Below, one piece after another: positions 35,346-44,027 of a stretch of 64,000 nt of DNA (the first letter of the stretch is position 1; each line of letters opens with the position of its first letter). The position numbers and the translations under genes are program-made. Source of the stretch: Methylobacterium sp. WL1 (GTDB lineage Bacteria; Pseudomonadota; Alphaproteobacteria; Rhizobiales; Beijerinckiaceae); contig NZ_CP042823.1 of assembly GCF_008000895.1 (NCBI RefSeq), positions 4,133,001 to 4,197,000 on the forward strand. Reading direction: 5' to 3'. The notes under the pieces were generated by a model. It saw only the letters and a list, made by a program, of their open reading frames with translations, was not told where the DNA came from and searched no databases.

Positions 35346-36245
35346 TCATCCGGCGCGCGCCGGTGCGTAGCGGCGCACCATGTCGGCGCAGAACGCGGCG
35401 AACTCCGCGGGCTCCTGCGGCGCGCTGGTGTGATGGGGTGCGATGCCGCGATGCTCCGGGGTGAAGCAGAAGGTCACGGTGACGTCGAAATCGCGCAGCG
35501 CGTCCATCTGCCGGTCGAACCAGTCGAGGGCGTTCGGCCGGAAGCTGTCGGCCCAGGACAGGCCCGTGCGCAGATAGGTCACGCCGAGGCGCTTCATCCA
35601 GGCCACCGCATCGTCCAGGCGGTGATCCTCGAAGTGGAACCACTGGCAGAGCCCGAGGGCCGGGGTGTGCTTGGCGAAAGCCGCGAGCGCGAGCTTCGGC
35701 GTGCCGTCCTGGCGCAGCAGGCCCATGTGGAAGTGCCGGTAGTAGGACGAGCCCTCCGCCTCCCGGTGGCGGGTGGTCGCCTCCCACTCGCGGGGCAGAT
35801 CGTAGAGGCTGTACCAGTGGATGCGCGGCGCGCGCCCGATCAGCAGTTCGGCGGTGCGGGCGAGCCCCCAGGCCTGCACCTCCTCAGCTCCGAAGGTCGA
35901 GACGCCGACTTCCGAGACCCAGATCGGCAGCGGCGTGACGGCGCGGATCTCCGCGATCTTCTGCGGCCATTCGTGGATCTGCCAGAGGTTCCAGTCGAGC
36001 GGGAAGCCGTGCACCGCGACCGCGTCCACCGCATCGAGGACGCCCTGGCTCTCCATGCGGCGGATGAAGAGCGGGTCGATCGGCGAGATGCCGCCGAGGA
36101 CCCGCGGCACGCTCGGATTGACGGCGTGGATCGCCTCGCCGGCCGCCTTCGCCATGGCGCCGAAGCGCAACCAGTCGGGATCGATCTCGGGGTCCCAGTG
36201 CGATTTGTTGTTCGGCTCGTTCCAGAGCATCACCGCTTCGATCAC
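35346..36245 (-). CDS. GH39-like glycoside hydrolase (beta-xylosidase type)
   Basis: A 299-aa clan GH-A (TIM-barrel) protein. The acid/base Glu lies in MLWNEPNNKSHWDPE and the nucleophile Glu in IWVSEVGVSTFG, with HWYSLYDLP following. Cytoplasmic: no signal peptide. The GTG start at 36245 overlaps the stop of the methyltransferase gene (GTGA), so translation is coupled. The frame is open much further upstream, but there it only shadows the methyltransferase gene. Within this cluster it may trim or transglycosylate a glycan precursor rather than degrade food polysaccharide. Confidence 0.75.
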   Translation of the reverse strand: MIEAVMLWNEPNNKSHWDPEIDPDWLRFGAMAKAAGEAIHAVNPSVPRVLGGISPIDPLFIRRMESQGVLDAVDAVAVHGFPLDWNLWQIHEWPQKIAEIRAVTPLPIWVSEVGVSTFGAEEVQAWGLARTAELLIGRAPRIHWYSLYDLPREWEATTRHREAEGSSYYRHFHMGLLRQDGTPKLALAAFAKHTPALGLCQWFHFEDHRLDDAVAWMKRLGVTYLRTGLSWADSFRPNALDWFDRQMDALRDFDVTVTFCFTPEHRGIAPHHTSAPQEPAEFAAFCADMVRRYAPARAG

Positions 36246-37045
36246 AGGTGGGAATCCTCGGCTGTCGGGGAATCGGGCCGCGGGCCGGGTGCCGGCGCCG
36301 GGTGGACGGCACCGGCGCCCGGCGGAAGGGGCGCGCAGCGGCAGACGTAGACCTCCTCCTCCGGGTGGGCGGCGATCGCGAAGCCGCTCGCGCGCAGCAT
36401 CGCCTCGGTGCAGGCCCGGTTGGGGACCCACCAGTTGGTCCAGTCGTTCGCGTAGCGATGCTCGATGAAGTGCAGCTTCGGGTAGCCGGGCTCGGCGAAA
36501 TGGCCGACATCCCAGAAATCGTAATTCTCGGCGACCGGAGCGATGTCCGGCGCCCCGCGCTGCATGGACTGGAACACGAGCAGGTCGCGGGCCGCGTGCG
36601 TGCGGATCAGGTCCAGGGCCAGGAGCGGGTGGCGCAGGTGGTAGAGCACGCCCATGAACAGCACGACGTCGAAGCGTTCGCCGAGCGCCCCGACATCGTA
36701 GACCGAGAGGTTGCGGAACTCGATGTCCTGGCCGGTCCGCGCGGCGGCGAAGCGGGCCTGTTCCAGGTAGCGCGCGTCGGAATCCAGACCGAGCACCCGC
36801 GCGGCGCCGCGGCGCTTCATCTCGATGGCGTAGAAGCCGCCGTTGCAGCCGATGTCCAGCACGCTCTTGCCGGTGAGATCGGCCGGGATCGCGTCGGCGA
36901 AGCGCCGCCATTTCACCCGCGGGTAATCCCCCAGGAAATGGTTCGGCGCGGTCGGCACGCCGTCGAGCTCGATGTTGTGGAACCAGTCCCCCAGCGCGTC
37001 GATCTCGCGGCGCAGGATGGCGTTCTCCTCGGCCAGGCTCATCAT
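36242..37045 (-). CDS. SAM-dependent methyltransferase, Rta_06860-like family
   Basis: A 267-aa class I methyltransferase. The SAM site is VLDIGCNGGFYAIEMKRRGA, with the acidic loop VLGLDSD and the post-motif LFMGVLYHLRHPLLALDLI. The N-terminal helix ENAILRREIDALGDWFHNIEL precedes it. As far as I recall, this matches the TIGR04290 family (named from Ramlibacter tataouinensis), which is associated with oligosaccharide-type gene clusters. It probably O-methylates a sugar or cyclitol. The two consecutive Met codons leave the start at 37045 or 37042. Its 3' end is rich in Pro and overlaps the glycosidase start. Confidence 0.8.
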   Translation of the reverse strand: MMSLAEENAILRREIDALGDWFHNIELDGVPTAPNHFLGDYPRVKWRRFADAIPADLTGKSVLDIGCNGGFYAIEMKRRGAARVLGLDSDARYLEQARFAAARTGQDIEFRNLSVYDVGALGERFDVVLFMGVLYHLRHPLLALDLIRTHAARDLLVFQSMQRGAPDIAPVAENYDFWDVGHFAEPGYPKLHFIEHRYANDWTNWWVPNRACTEAMLRASGFAIAAHPEEEVYVCRCAPLPPGAGAVHPAPAPGPRPDSPTAEDSHL

Positions 37046-37062
37046 CAGGCTTCCTCCGGGCG

Positions 37063-37857
37063 TCAGGGGATGGACAGCGCGCAGGCTTTCGCGGCGGGCT
37101 CGCCGAGGGAGAGGCGTCCGGGTCCTCCGGTCCGCTCGGCCTCGCCGAGGAGCGCGATGGCGGCGCGATACCCGTCGAGGGTACCGGCATCGACGTAGGA
37201 TCGTCCGGCCCGGATCCCCCGCGCCTGCCCGCCCCCGGCCAGGTAGGCGTTGACCAGGGTGCCGACATAGTCGTCGGCGCAGCCCCGCGACTGCCAGAGC
37301 GCGTGCAGCGCGCCGAGGGTTCGCCCCGGCATCTTGAAGGCCCCCCAGATCCAGCGGGAGGTGGCATCGCTGCGCTTCACCTGGATCTCCGTGATCCGGT
37401 CCTGCGCATCCAGGACGACCGCGTCGAAGCGTTCAGGCCGATCCACGGGGAAGAGCAGGAACGAGAGGATCGCGTCCGGAAGCGTCGTCAGGGCGTCTTC
37501 CGGAAACCAGATCGTGTCGGGAAGCCCCACGATCACCGGCTCGTCGGGGCCGATCAGCGGAAGGGCACGGAACACCGCGTCGCACAGCCCGCTCGCCCGC
37601 GGCTGAACCACGTAGGCGATCGGAACGCTGCCGTAGCCGGCGCCGTAATACTCGACGATGTCGGACTTGCCCGGTGCGATCACGAAGCAGATCCGCGTGA
37701 CCCCCGCGCGCAGCATCCGCTCCACCAGGTATTCGCTCACGGCGCAGGGGCGTGCCGCGCCCTCGCGCAGGCGGCTTCCGACCGGCAGCAGCTCCTTCGA
37801 GAAGGCAAGGGGCTGGATGCGGCTGCCCAGGCCCGCCGCCGGCACGATTCCCCACAT
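37063..37857 (-). CDS. NDP-sugar nucleotidyltransferase
   Basis: A 264-aa GT-A-fold nucleotidyltransferase like glucose-1-phosphate thymidylyl- or uridylyltransferase. The signature is MWGIVPAAGLGSRIQPLAFSKELLPVG, which holds the G-x-G-x-R and the catalytic Lys, then GLCDAVFRAL and LPDTIWFPEDAL. The Mg-binding Asp lies in GLPDT, and SYVDAGTLDGY closes the site. It would activate a sugar-1-phosphate for the glycosyltransferases in the cluster. The ATG at 37857 starts 2 bases after the stop of the upstream glycosyltransferase. Confidence 0.85.
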   Translation of the reverse strand: MWGIVPAAGLGSRIQPLAFSKELLPVGSRLREGAARPCAVSEYLVERMLRAGVTRICFVIAPGKSDIVEYYGAGYGSVPIAYVVQPRASGLCDAVFRALPLIGPDEPVIVGLPDTIWFPEDALTTLPDAILSFLLFPVDRPERFDAVVLDAQDRITEIQVKRSDATSRWIWGAFKMPGRTLGALHALWQSRGCADDYVGTLVNAYLAGGGQARGIRAGRSYVDAGTLDGYRAAIALLGEAERTGGPGRLSLGEPAAKACALSIP

Positions 37858-37859
37858 GC

Positions 37860-38975
37860 TCAAGGCTCCGCGCTGAGTTCGGGCTGGCGCGCATCGACGG
37901 CGGATGCGCATCCGGGCAGGTCCGCGAGGATCCGCTCGAGGGCATCGACCCGCCGGGCCGCGGTGTGATCGGTCAGGGTCCGGTCGCGGCCCGCCTCCGC
38001 GACCCGCCGGAGTTCGGTATCGGTGAGGTCCATGGCGGCGCAGACGTCGTCCGCGTCGCGCGCGATCAGGATCTCCGCGCCGGGCCGGTAGAAGGCATCG
38101 AGCCCGGCCCAGTCGTCGCTCAGCACGGCGGCGCCGCAGGCCGCGGCCTCGAACACCCGGCCGGACGGGCACCACCCCGTCTCGGCCATGGCGGCCCGCG
38201 TCACGTTGAGCGTGAGCCGCGAGGAGGAGAAGAAGGCAGCGTGCTCCTCGGGGACGACGTGATGCACGAAGTGGATGTTCGGCCCCCAGGGGAAGTCCGC
38301 GGGGTATTGCGCCCCGCCGATCAGGAAGCGGCGCTCCGGACGGCGCCGGGCCGGCTCGACGAGGAGGTCCGCGACGCCGGCCTGCCGGTCGGCCGCGTAG
38401 GTCCCGAGATAGGAGAGGTCCGAACGGTAGCGCACGATGGCGGCCGCGGGGCGGTGCACGGCGGGGTCGACATGCCCGTAGAGCGGCGCCACCCGGCCTG
38501 CCCCGAGCTCGTCCCGCAGGGCGGTCAGGGCGCGGCCGCCGGTGTAGCTCAGCACGAGGTCGAAGCCGGCCAGACCGTCGGGCCCGATATACGAGACCGC
38601 CTCGCCGCGCCGCAGGCGCGCCAGCGTCACGGGCGTGTCGAGGTCGTAGAAGACGCGCTTCGCCCGAGAGGCGTTGAGCACGAGATCGGTGGCCGCACCC
38701 GCGTCCGGGCAATAGGACGTCACCATGGCGACATCCGCGTCGGCCAGCTCGCGCGCCGCGCGGGCCTCGACCGCACTCCAGGCCTCGAACAGGACGAGCT
38801 GGCCGCCTGGCAGCGCGGCGAGGTCGCGATGCGCGCGGTAATACGGCACGTCGCGCTCGAAGAAGACGACGTGATGCCCGCGTTCCGCCATGGCGCGGCA
38901 GAGGCCCCGCCACAGGGTCGCATGACCGTTGCCCCAGGCGGAGCTGACGGTGAGTCCGAAGACGATCAGCTTCAT
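37860..38975 (-). CDS. CgeB-like glycosyltransferase (paralogue 1)
   Basis: A 371-aa GT-B glycosyltransferase of the CgeB/DUF3880 type. The N-terminus is MKLIVFGLTVSSAWGNGHAT, followed by FYDLDTPVTLARL, FDLVLSYTGG, SYLGTYAADRQ and the donor-site LNVTRAAMAETGWCPSGRVF with EAAACGAAVLSD. It closely parallels the gene at 41809, so both descend from a duplication. In Bacillus CgeB is involved in spore-surface maturation; here the acceptor is unknown. The ATG at 38975 lies 7 bases from the upstream phosphatase gene. Confidence 0.85.
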   Translation of the reverse strand: MKLIVFGLTVSSAWGNGHATLWRGLCRAMAERGHHVVFFERDVPYYRAHRDLAALPGGQLVLFEAWSAVEARAARELADADVAMVTSYCPDAGAATDLVLNASRAKRVFYDLDTPVTLARLRRGEAVSYIGPDGLAGFDLVLSYTGGRALTALRDELGAGRVAPLYGHVDPAVHRPAAAIVRYRSDLSYLGTYAADRQAGVADLLVEPARRRPERRFLIGGAQYPADFPWGPNIHFVHHVVPEEHAAFFSSSRLTLNVTRAAMAETGWCPSGRVFEAAACGAAVLSDDWAGLDAFYRPGAEILIARDADDVCAAMDLTDTELRRVAEAGRDRTLTDHTAARRVDALERILADLPGCASAVDARQPELSAEP

Positions 38976-38982
38976 CGTGGCC

Positions 38983-39567
38983 TCATGCGATGGCCGGTTG
39001 CTCGTTCAGGCCGAGGAGGCGCCCGCCCCCCGGCCAGAGTTCCACGAGGCTCAGCGAGCCGGGATCGACCGCGATCCGGTCGTAGGCGTCGAGGGACAGC
39101 CCGAGGACCGTCACGAGGGCCGCCCGAATCACGTCGCAGTGGCTCACCAGCACGCAGGTCCCGCTGAGCCGCTCGAGGAGCCCGAGGATGCGGCCCTGCG
39201 CCTCCGCCATGCTCTCCCCGCCCGGCGTACGGGCCGTCGCACGCGCCTCGTTCCAGCACCGCCAGAGCGGGTCGTCCGCGAGGTCCGCGAAGCTGCGGCC
39301 GGTCCAGTCGCCGAACGCGATCTCGTTGAGTTCCGGCGCGACGGCGATCGGCCGGCCCAGGCGAGCCGCGATGGGCTCGGCGGTCTCCAGGGCGCGCCGC
39401 TGCGGGCTGGACAGGATTTCGGTGGCGCCGGAGCCCGCGAGCCGGCCGGCCAGCGCCGCCGCCTCGGCGTGGCCGCGTGCACCGAGCGCAACACCGGGCA
39501 TCCGCCCGCACAGGACCCCGTGCACGCGGTCGTGCGAGGCGTGGCGCACGAGGTAGGCCCGGGTCAC
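38983..39567 (-). CDS. Histidine phosphatase (phosphoglycerate mutase-like)
   Basis: A 194-aa branch-1 histidine phosphatase. The catalytic signature is YLVRHASHD (His of RHG/RHA type), the proton donor is the Glu in [12 protein letters not shown], and the second His is in [10 protein letters not shown]. The third residue of the canonical RHG is Ala. It overlaps the inositol-phosphate synthase gene by GTGA and starts with GTG, so the two are translated together. A phosphatase next to this synthase suggests it dephosphorylates inositol-1-phosphate or a sugar phosphate of the pathway; that is inference. Confidence 0.8.
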   Translation of the reverse strand: MTRAYLVRHASHDRVHGVLCGRMPGVALGARGHAEAAALAGRLAGSGATEILSSPQRRALETAEPIAARLGRPIAVAPELNEIAFGDWTGRSFADLADDPLWRCWNEARATARTPGGESMAEAQGRILGLLERLSGTCVLVSHCDVIRAALVTVLGLSLDAYDRIAVDPGSLSLVELWPGGGRLLGLNEQPAIA

Positions 39568-40676
39568 GTCGGCTCCGGCGACCCGGACGGCTCCGGATCG
39601 GGCAGGCCGGCGATGAAGCGGAGCGCCCGCTCCCGCGCCTCGTGATCGGTGAACTGGCGCGGCGGCGCCTTCATGAAGTAGCTCGACGGGCCGATCAGGG
39701 CGCCTCCGGTGCCACGGTCCCGGGCGAGCTTGGCGCAGCGCACGGCATCGATCACGATGCCGGCCGAGTTCGGCGAATCCCAGACTTCGAGCTTCAGCTC
39801 GATGTTGAGCGGCGTTCCGCCGAAGGCCGTGCCCTCGAGCCGGATATGCGCCCATTTGCGATCGGTGAGCCACGGCACGTGGTCGCTCGGACCGACATGG
39901 ATGTCGTGAGGGGCGAGGGGCACGTCGAGCTGGCTGGTGACGGCGCGGGTCTTCGAGAGCTTCTTCGATTCCAGCCGCTCCCGCTCCAGCATGTTCTTGA
40001 AATCGGCGTTGCCGCCGAAGTTGAGCTGGTAGGTCCGATCGAGGCGGACGCCGCGCTCGCGCAGGAGGTTGGCGAGCATCCGGTGCACGATCGTGGCGCC
40101 GACCTGGCTCTTGATGTCGTCGCCGATCAGCGGCAGCCCGCGCGCCTCGAACCGCGCCCGCCATGCCGGGTTCGAGGCGATGAAGACCGGGATGCAATTG
40201 ACCAGTGCGCAGCCCGCCCGCAGGGCGCAGTCGGCGTAGTATTCGGCGGCGCGCTCGGAGCCGACCGGCAGGTAGCAGACGAGGACGTCGGTGCGGGTCC
40301 GCTCGAGTTCCGCCGCGACGTCGATGGGCGTCTCGTCCGATTCCGGCACGTCGGCCCGCAGGTAGGTCCCGAGCCCGTCGAGCGTCGGCCCGCGCCGCAC
40401 CACGACCCCGCTCGCCGGCACGTCGGCGAAACGCTGCGTGTTGTTCGGCGGCGCGAGGATCGCATCCGCGAGGTCGCGCCCGACTTTTCCGGCGTTGATG
40501 TCGAAGGCGCAGACCACCTCGATATCGGCGACGTGATAGCCGCCGAGCGCGACGTTCATCAGCCCCGGCACGGTCTCTTCGGGGCTCGCGGCACGGTAGT
40601 AGTGCAGGCCCTGCACAAACGATGAGGCGCAGTTGCCGACGCCGACGAGGCCGACGCGTACTTTCGGTCCACCCAT
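39564..40676 (-). CDS. ino1: myo-Inositol-1-phosphate synthase
   Basis: A 370-aa NAD-dependent enzyme that converts glucose-6-phosphate to 1L-myo-inositol-1-phosphate. The prokaryotic (actinobacterial-like) short form is recognised by [45 protein letters not shown] with the catalytic Lys, [12 protein letters not shown] and [20 protein letters not shown]. Its presence indicates that the product of this cluster contains inositol or an inositol-derived unit. The ATG at 40676 is chosen because GGAGG lies just upstream; an earlier ATG at 40688 would put that ribosome site within the coding region. Confidence 0.9.
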   Translation of the reverse strand: MGGPKVRVGLVGVGNCASSFVQGLHYYRAASPEETVPGLMNVALGGYHVADIEVVCAFDINAGKVGRDLADAILAPPNNTQRFADVPASGVVVRRGPTLDGLGTYLRADVPESDETPIDVAAELERTRTDVLVCYLPVGSERAAEYYADCALRAGCALVNCIPVFIASNPAWRARFEARGLPLIGDDIKSQVGATIVHRMLANLLRERGVRLDRTYQLNFGGNADFKNMLERERLESKKLSKTRAVTSQLDVPLAPHDIHVGPSDHVPWLTDRKWAHIRLEGTAFGGTPLNIELKLEVWDSPNSAGIVIDAVRCAKLARDRGTGGALIGPSSYFMKAPPRQFTDHEARERALRFIAGLPDPEPSGSPEPT

Positions 40677-40745
40677 CACGACCTCCACGGGCGCACTGGC
40701 ATTCGGGTTGCGGACGGCGATCGATGTTCTCCCGCGGGGGCGCCG

Positions 40746-41774
40746 TCACTCCGCGGCAAGGATGCGGTCCCGCGGCGGCTGCGCCGGTGTCGCGACCTCC
40801 GGCGGCGCGACCTCCTGGGGCGCGACCTCCTGCGCGAACCAGGCGATCGTGGCCGTGAGTCCGTCCTGGAGGGCCACGGTGGGGGACCAGCCGAGCAGGT
40901 CCCGCGCCCGCGTGATATCGGGCTTGCGGCGGCGCGGATCGTCGATCGGGAGCGGCCGCTCGACCACCCGCGAGGCGGTCCCCGTCAGGCCGACGACGCG
41001 CTCGACTAGGTCGCCGATCGTCAGCTCGCTCGGGTTTCCGAGGTTCACCGGGCCGCCCGGCACCGTGTCCCGCGCCATCAGGCGCATCAGGCCGTCGACC
41101 AGGTCGCTGACGTAGCAGAACGAACGGGTCTGGCTGCCGTCGCCGTAGATCGTGATGTCCGAGCCCGCGAGGGCTTGGCAGATGACGTTCGAGACGACGC
41201 GCCCGTCATCCGCCCGCATGCGCGGCCCGTAGGTGTTGAAGATGCGGGCCACCCGCACGTCCGTGCCGTGGCCGCGCTCGAAATCGAAGACCAGGGTCTC
41301 CGCCGCCCGCTTGCCTTCGTCGTAACAGGCCCGTGGGCCGGTCGGGTTCACATTGCCCCAGTAGGATTCCCGCTGCGGGTGGACATCGGGATCGCCGTAG
41401 ACCTCGCTGGTCGAGGCCTGGAGGAAGCGGGCTCCGTCCGCCCGGGCCCGTTCCAGCAGGCGGTTGGTCCCCAGCACGCTGGTCATCATCGTGTGGACCG
41501 GGTTCGCCTGGTAGTGCGGCGGCGAGGCCGCACAGGCGAAATTGAAGATCCGGTCGAACCGCGGCAGGTGCGGCAGCGGATCGACGAGGTCCGCCTCCAG
41601 GAAGTCGAAGCGGGGCTCGCGCCGAAGATGATCGAGATTAGCCTGGCGCCCGGTCAGAAGGTTGTCGAGGCAGGTCACGCGTGCGCCGTCGGCGAGCAGA
41701 GCATCGGTCAGGTGAGAGCCGATAAAACCGGCTCCTCCTGCCACAAGAACTTTGAGTTCCCTCTCTCCCGGCAT
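40746..41774 (-). CDS. UDP-glucuronate decarboxylase-like NAD-dependent epimerase
   Basis: A 342-aa extended SDR. Evidence is VLVAGGAGFIGSHLTDALL, FACAASPPHYQ, the catalytic TSEVYGDP and the UXS-type signature ACYDEGKRAAETL, then RIFNTYGPRMRADDGRVVSN. These residues fit UDP-xylose synthase, which makes UDP-xylose from UDP-glucuronate. The C-terminal tail carries a short repeat of EVAPQEVAPPEVA that is not part of the fold. It has its own Shine-Dalgarno sequence (AAAGGA) 34 bases after the preceding glycosyltransferase gene, and 69 bases separate it from ino1. Confidence 0.85.
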   Translation of the reverse strand: MPGERELKVLVAGGAGFIGSHLTDALLADGARVTCLDNLLTGRQANLDHLRREPRFDFLEADLVDPLPHLPRFDRIFNFACAASPPHYQANPVHTMMTSVLGTNRLLERARADGARFLQASTSEVYGDPDVHPQRESYWGNVNPTGPRACYDEGKRAAETLVFDFERGHGTDVRVARIFNTYGPRMRADDGRVVSNVICQALAGSDITIYGDGSQTRSFCYVSDLVDGLMRLMARDTVPGGPVNLGNPSELTIGDLVERVVGLTGTASRVVERPLPIDDPRRRKPDITRARDLLGWSPTVALQDGLTATIAWFAQEVAPQEVAPPEVATPAQPPRDRILAAE

Positions 41775-41808
41775 GACGCTATCCTTTTCTGAGACCAATC
41801 TCTATTGA

Positions 41809-42936
41809 TCAGACCATCGGCGACATTTCGCCAAGTACTGGTCGCGCTGCGATGTTCCCGCGGCGGCCGGCGGCTTCGCGCAGGTGGGCCTCGAGTTCCG
41901 CGGCCCGGTGCCCGGCGCTGTGGCGCGCGAGAACCCGGGCGCGCGCGGCGTCCGCGAGCCTCCGGCGCTCGGTCTCGGGCTGCCCTTCGAGCAGGCCCAG
42001 GACCTCCCCGGCGGTCTCGACCGGCAGGATCTCGCGCCCCGGAGCCAGCACGGTCTCCAGGCCGTCCCAGCGGTCGGTGAGGATCGGCGTGCCGCAGGCG
42101 GCGGCTTCGAACAGGCGGACGCTCGGGCTGTAGCCGGCTCGGATCATGTCGGCCCGGGTCACGTTCAGCGTGTAGCGGCTCGCCGCGTAGAAGGCCGGGT
42201 GATCCCGCGGCGCGACGTGTTCGATCCGCTCGACGTTGCGCGGCCAGTCCACGGCGTCGGGATATTGCGGGCCCGCCACCACGAAGCGCAGGTGCGGGGC
42301 CTGCCGGGCCGCGTCCACGAGGAGCCGCGTCAGGGTCGGCTGCCGATCCGGGCTGTAGGTCCCGAGATAGGAGAGGTCCCAGCGCGCGTCCCGCGCCAGC
42401 GCCGGATATGCTTCGGGATCGACCGAGCAATAGAGCTGGCGCGCCGCGGGCGAGCCGTAGCGCGCCTCGATCCGGCGCAGGGTCGGACCGCCGGTGAAGG
42501 ATAGGTAGAGGTCGTAGGCGCGGATCAGGTCGGGCGTGAGATACCCGTGGTCACGGGCCTCGAGCTTCGCCAGGGTGACGGGCGTGTCGATGTCGTAGAA
42601 GGCGCAGACCGATCGGGTCCAGGCGCGGACGCGCCGGCCGGCCGCGGCACCCTCCGGCACGTAGGAGCCCACGATCACCGCGTCGGCGGCGGCGATCCGG
42701 TCGCGGAACCGTTCGAGATCCGCGAGATCGCGGTAGAAGGCGAGGTCGCAATAATCCGGGGCCGTCAGATCGCGGTGCTCGGCGTACCAGGGCACCTCGC
42801 GCTCCAGGAACAGGATCGCGTGCCCGCGCCGGGCGAAGGCCTTCAGGAGCGTCCGGTAGGTGGTGGCGTGGCCGTTGCCCCAGGACGAGGACAGGCTGAG
42901 CCCGAGGACGACGAGACGGAGCGGGGCGCCGGTCAC
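41809..42936 (-). CDS. CgeB-like glycosyltransferase (paralogue 2)
   Basis: A 375-aa GT-B glycosyltransferase, close in motif order to the gene at 37860: VLGLSLSSSWGNGHATTYR, FYDIDTPVTLAKLE, YDLYLSFTGGPT, LSYLGTYSPDRQ, LNVTRADMIRAGYSPSVRLF and EAAACGTPILTD. It would transfer a nucleotide-activated sugar in the cytoplasm. GTG start at 42936, overlapping the previous gene's stop as GTGA. A UXS-type gene follows after 34 bases. Confidence 0.85.
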   Translation of the reverse strand: MTGAPLRLVVLGLSLSSSWGNGHATTYRTLLKAFARRGHAILFLEREVPWYAEHRDLTAPDYCDLAFYRDLADLERFRDRIAAADAVIVGSYVPEGAAAGRRVRAWTRSVCAFYDIDTPVTLAKLEARDHGYLTPDLIRAYDLYLSFTGGPTLRRIEARYGSPAARQLYCSVDPEAYPALARDARWDLSYLGTYSPDRQPTLTRLLVDAARQAPHLRFVVAGPQYPDAVDWPRNVERIEHVAPRDHPAFYAASRYTLNVTRADMIRAGYSPSVRLFEAAACGTPILTDRWDGLETVLAPGREILPVETAGEVLGLLEGQPETERRRLADAARARVLARHSAGHRAAELEAHLREAAGRRGNIAARPVLGEMSPMV

Positions 42937-44027
42937 GCGACGCTCCGTTCGCGCTTGCGCGCGCAGACCGCGCGCAGGATCGCGTCGACCTCCGCGCCCC
43001 GATGCGCGTAGGTGTGTTCGCGGGTGATCCGGGCGCGGGCGGCGGCTCCGATCGAACGCGCGCGCTCGGGGGTCAGCCCGGCCACGTGGTCGGCGACGTC
43101 CTGGCCGTCGCGGGCGACCAGAACCTCCGCGCCGTCCCGGAGGAACAGCTCGAGCCCGGTCCAGGCGTCGGTGATCAGGCAGGCGCCGGCGCCCGCCGCC
43201 TCGAACACGCGGGTCGCGGGCGAGAAGCCCACCGCCGCCATGCTGTCGCGGGCGATGTTGAGCACCGCGCGCGGCGTCGTGTTGAAGGCGTTGTGCTCGC
43301 GCGTGTAGACGTGCCCGAGCGCGCGGACGTTGGCCGGCATGGCCTTGCCGTCCCAGCCGTTGCCGCCGATCAGGAAGGACCGATCCGGCAGCCGCGCCGC
43401 GGCGCCGAGGAAGAACGTCTCCACGCGCGCCTCCCGGTCCGGCAGGCGGTTGCCCAGGAAGGCGAGGTCGGCCGCGAAGCGCGGATCGGCCGGAACCGGG
43501 TGATGGGTGTCGGGATCGAGCGCGTTGTAGATCGGGATGCAGCGCGCCGCGCCGAAGCCCTCGTAGGCGGCGATCACCGGCGGACCGCCGCCATAGGTGA
43601 GAACGAGGTCCAGCGCCGGCATCGCGCGGCGCAGGGCGTGCCCCGGATCCTGCGCGATCTCGGCGAGGGTCGCGGGGGCGTCGACATCCCAGAAGATGCG
43701 GATCGCGTCGGGACGGGAGGCCGCGACGAGGCCGGCCAGCAACGCGTCGTCGAACACGCCGACGCCGCTCGCCTTCACGACCACGTCCGCCTGGGCCGCC
43801 TCCGCCACGACGGCGCGCATCGCCTCCGGCGTCGCGGGATACACGCGCACGTCGGCGTAGGGCGGCGGGTCGATGTCGCGGTGCTTCTGCCGGTCGTAGG
43901 CGTCCGGCTCGTAGAAGGTGATGCGGTGGCCGCGCGCCGCGAGGTCCCGCAGCAGGCCGCGGTAATACGTGGCCGCGCCGTTCCAGTAGGAGGAGAGCAG
44001 GCTCGATCCGTAGAAAGCGATCCTCAT
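42933..44027 (-). CDS. CgeB-like glycosyltransferase (paralogue 3)
   Basis: A 364-aa GT-B glycosyltransferase of the CgeB type. It begins MRIAFYGSSLLSSYWNGAAT and shows FWDVDAPATLAEI, LDLVLTYGGGPPVI, LAFLGNRLPDREARV, LNIARDSMAAVGFSPATRVF and EAAGAGACLITD. The domain plan is the same as paralogues 1 and 2, but it is more distant. The ATG overlaps the preceding stop (ATGA at 44024-44027) and has GGAGAGG upstream. Confidence 0.85.
   Translation of the reverse strand: MRIAFYGSSLLSSYWNGAATYYRGLLRDLAARGHRITFYEPDAYDRQKHRDIDPPPYADVRVYPATPEAMRAVVAEAAQADVVVKASGVGVFDDALLAGLVAASRPDAIRIFWDVDAPATLAEIAQDPGHALRRAMPALDLVLTYGGGPPVIAAYEGFGAARCIPIYNALDPDTHHPVPADPRFAADLAFLGNRLPDREARVETFFLGAAARLPDRSFLIGGNGWDGKAMPANVRALGHVYTREHNAFNTTPRAVLNIARDSMAAVGFSPATRVFEAAGAGACLITDAWTGLELFLRDGAEVLVARDGQDVADHVAGLTPERARSIGAAARARITREHTYAHRGAEVDAILRAVCARKRERSVA

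Noticed and set aside
36246..37367. N-terminal extension of the glycosidase frame
   Set aside because: It only mirrors the methyltransferase gene in another frame; the GTGA overlap at 36242-36245 gives a better start.
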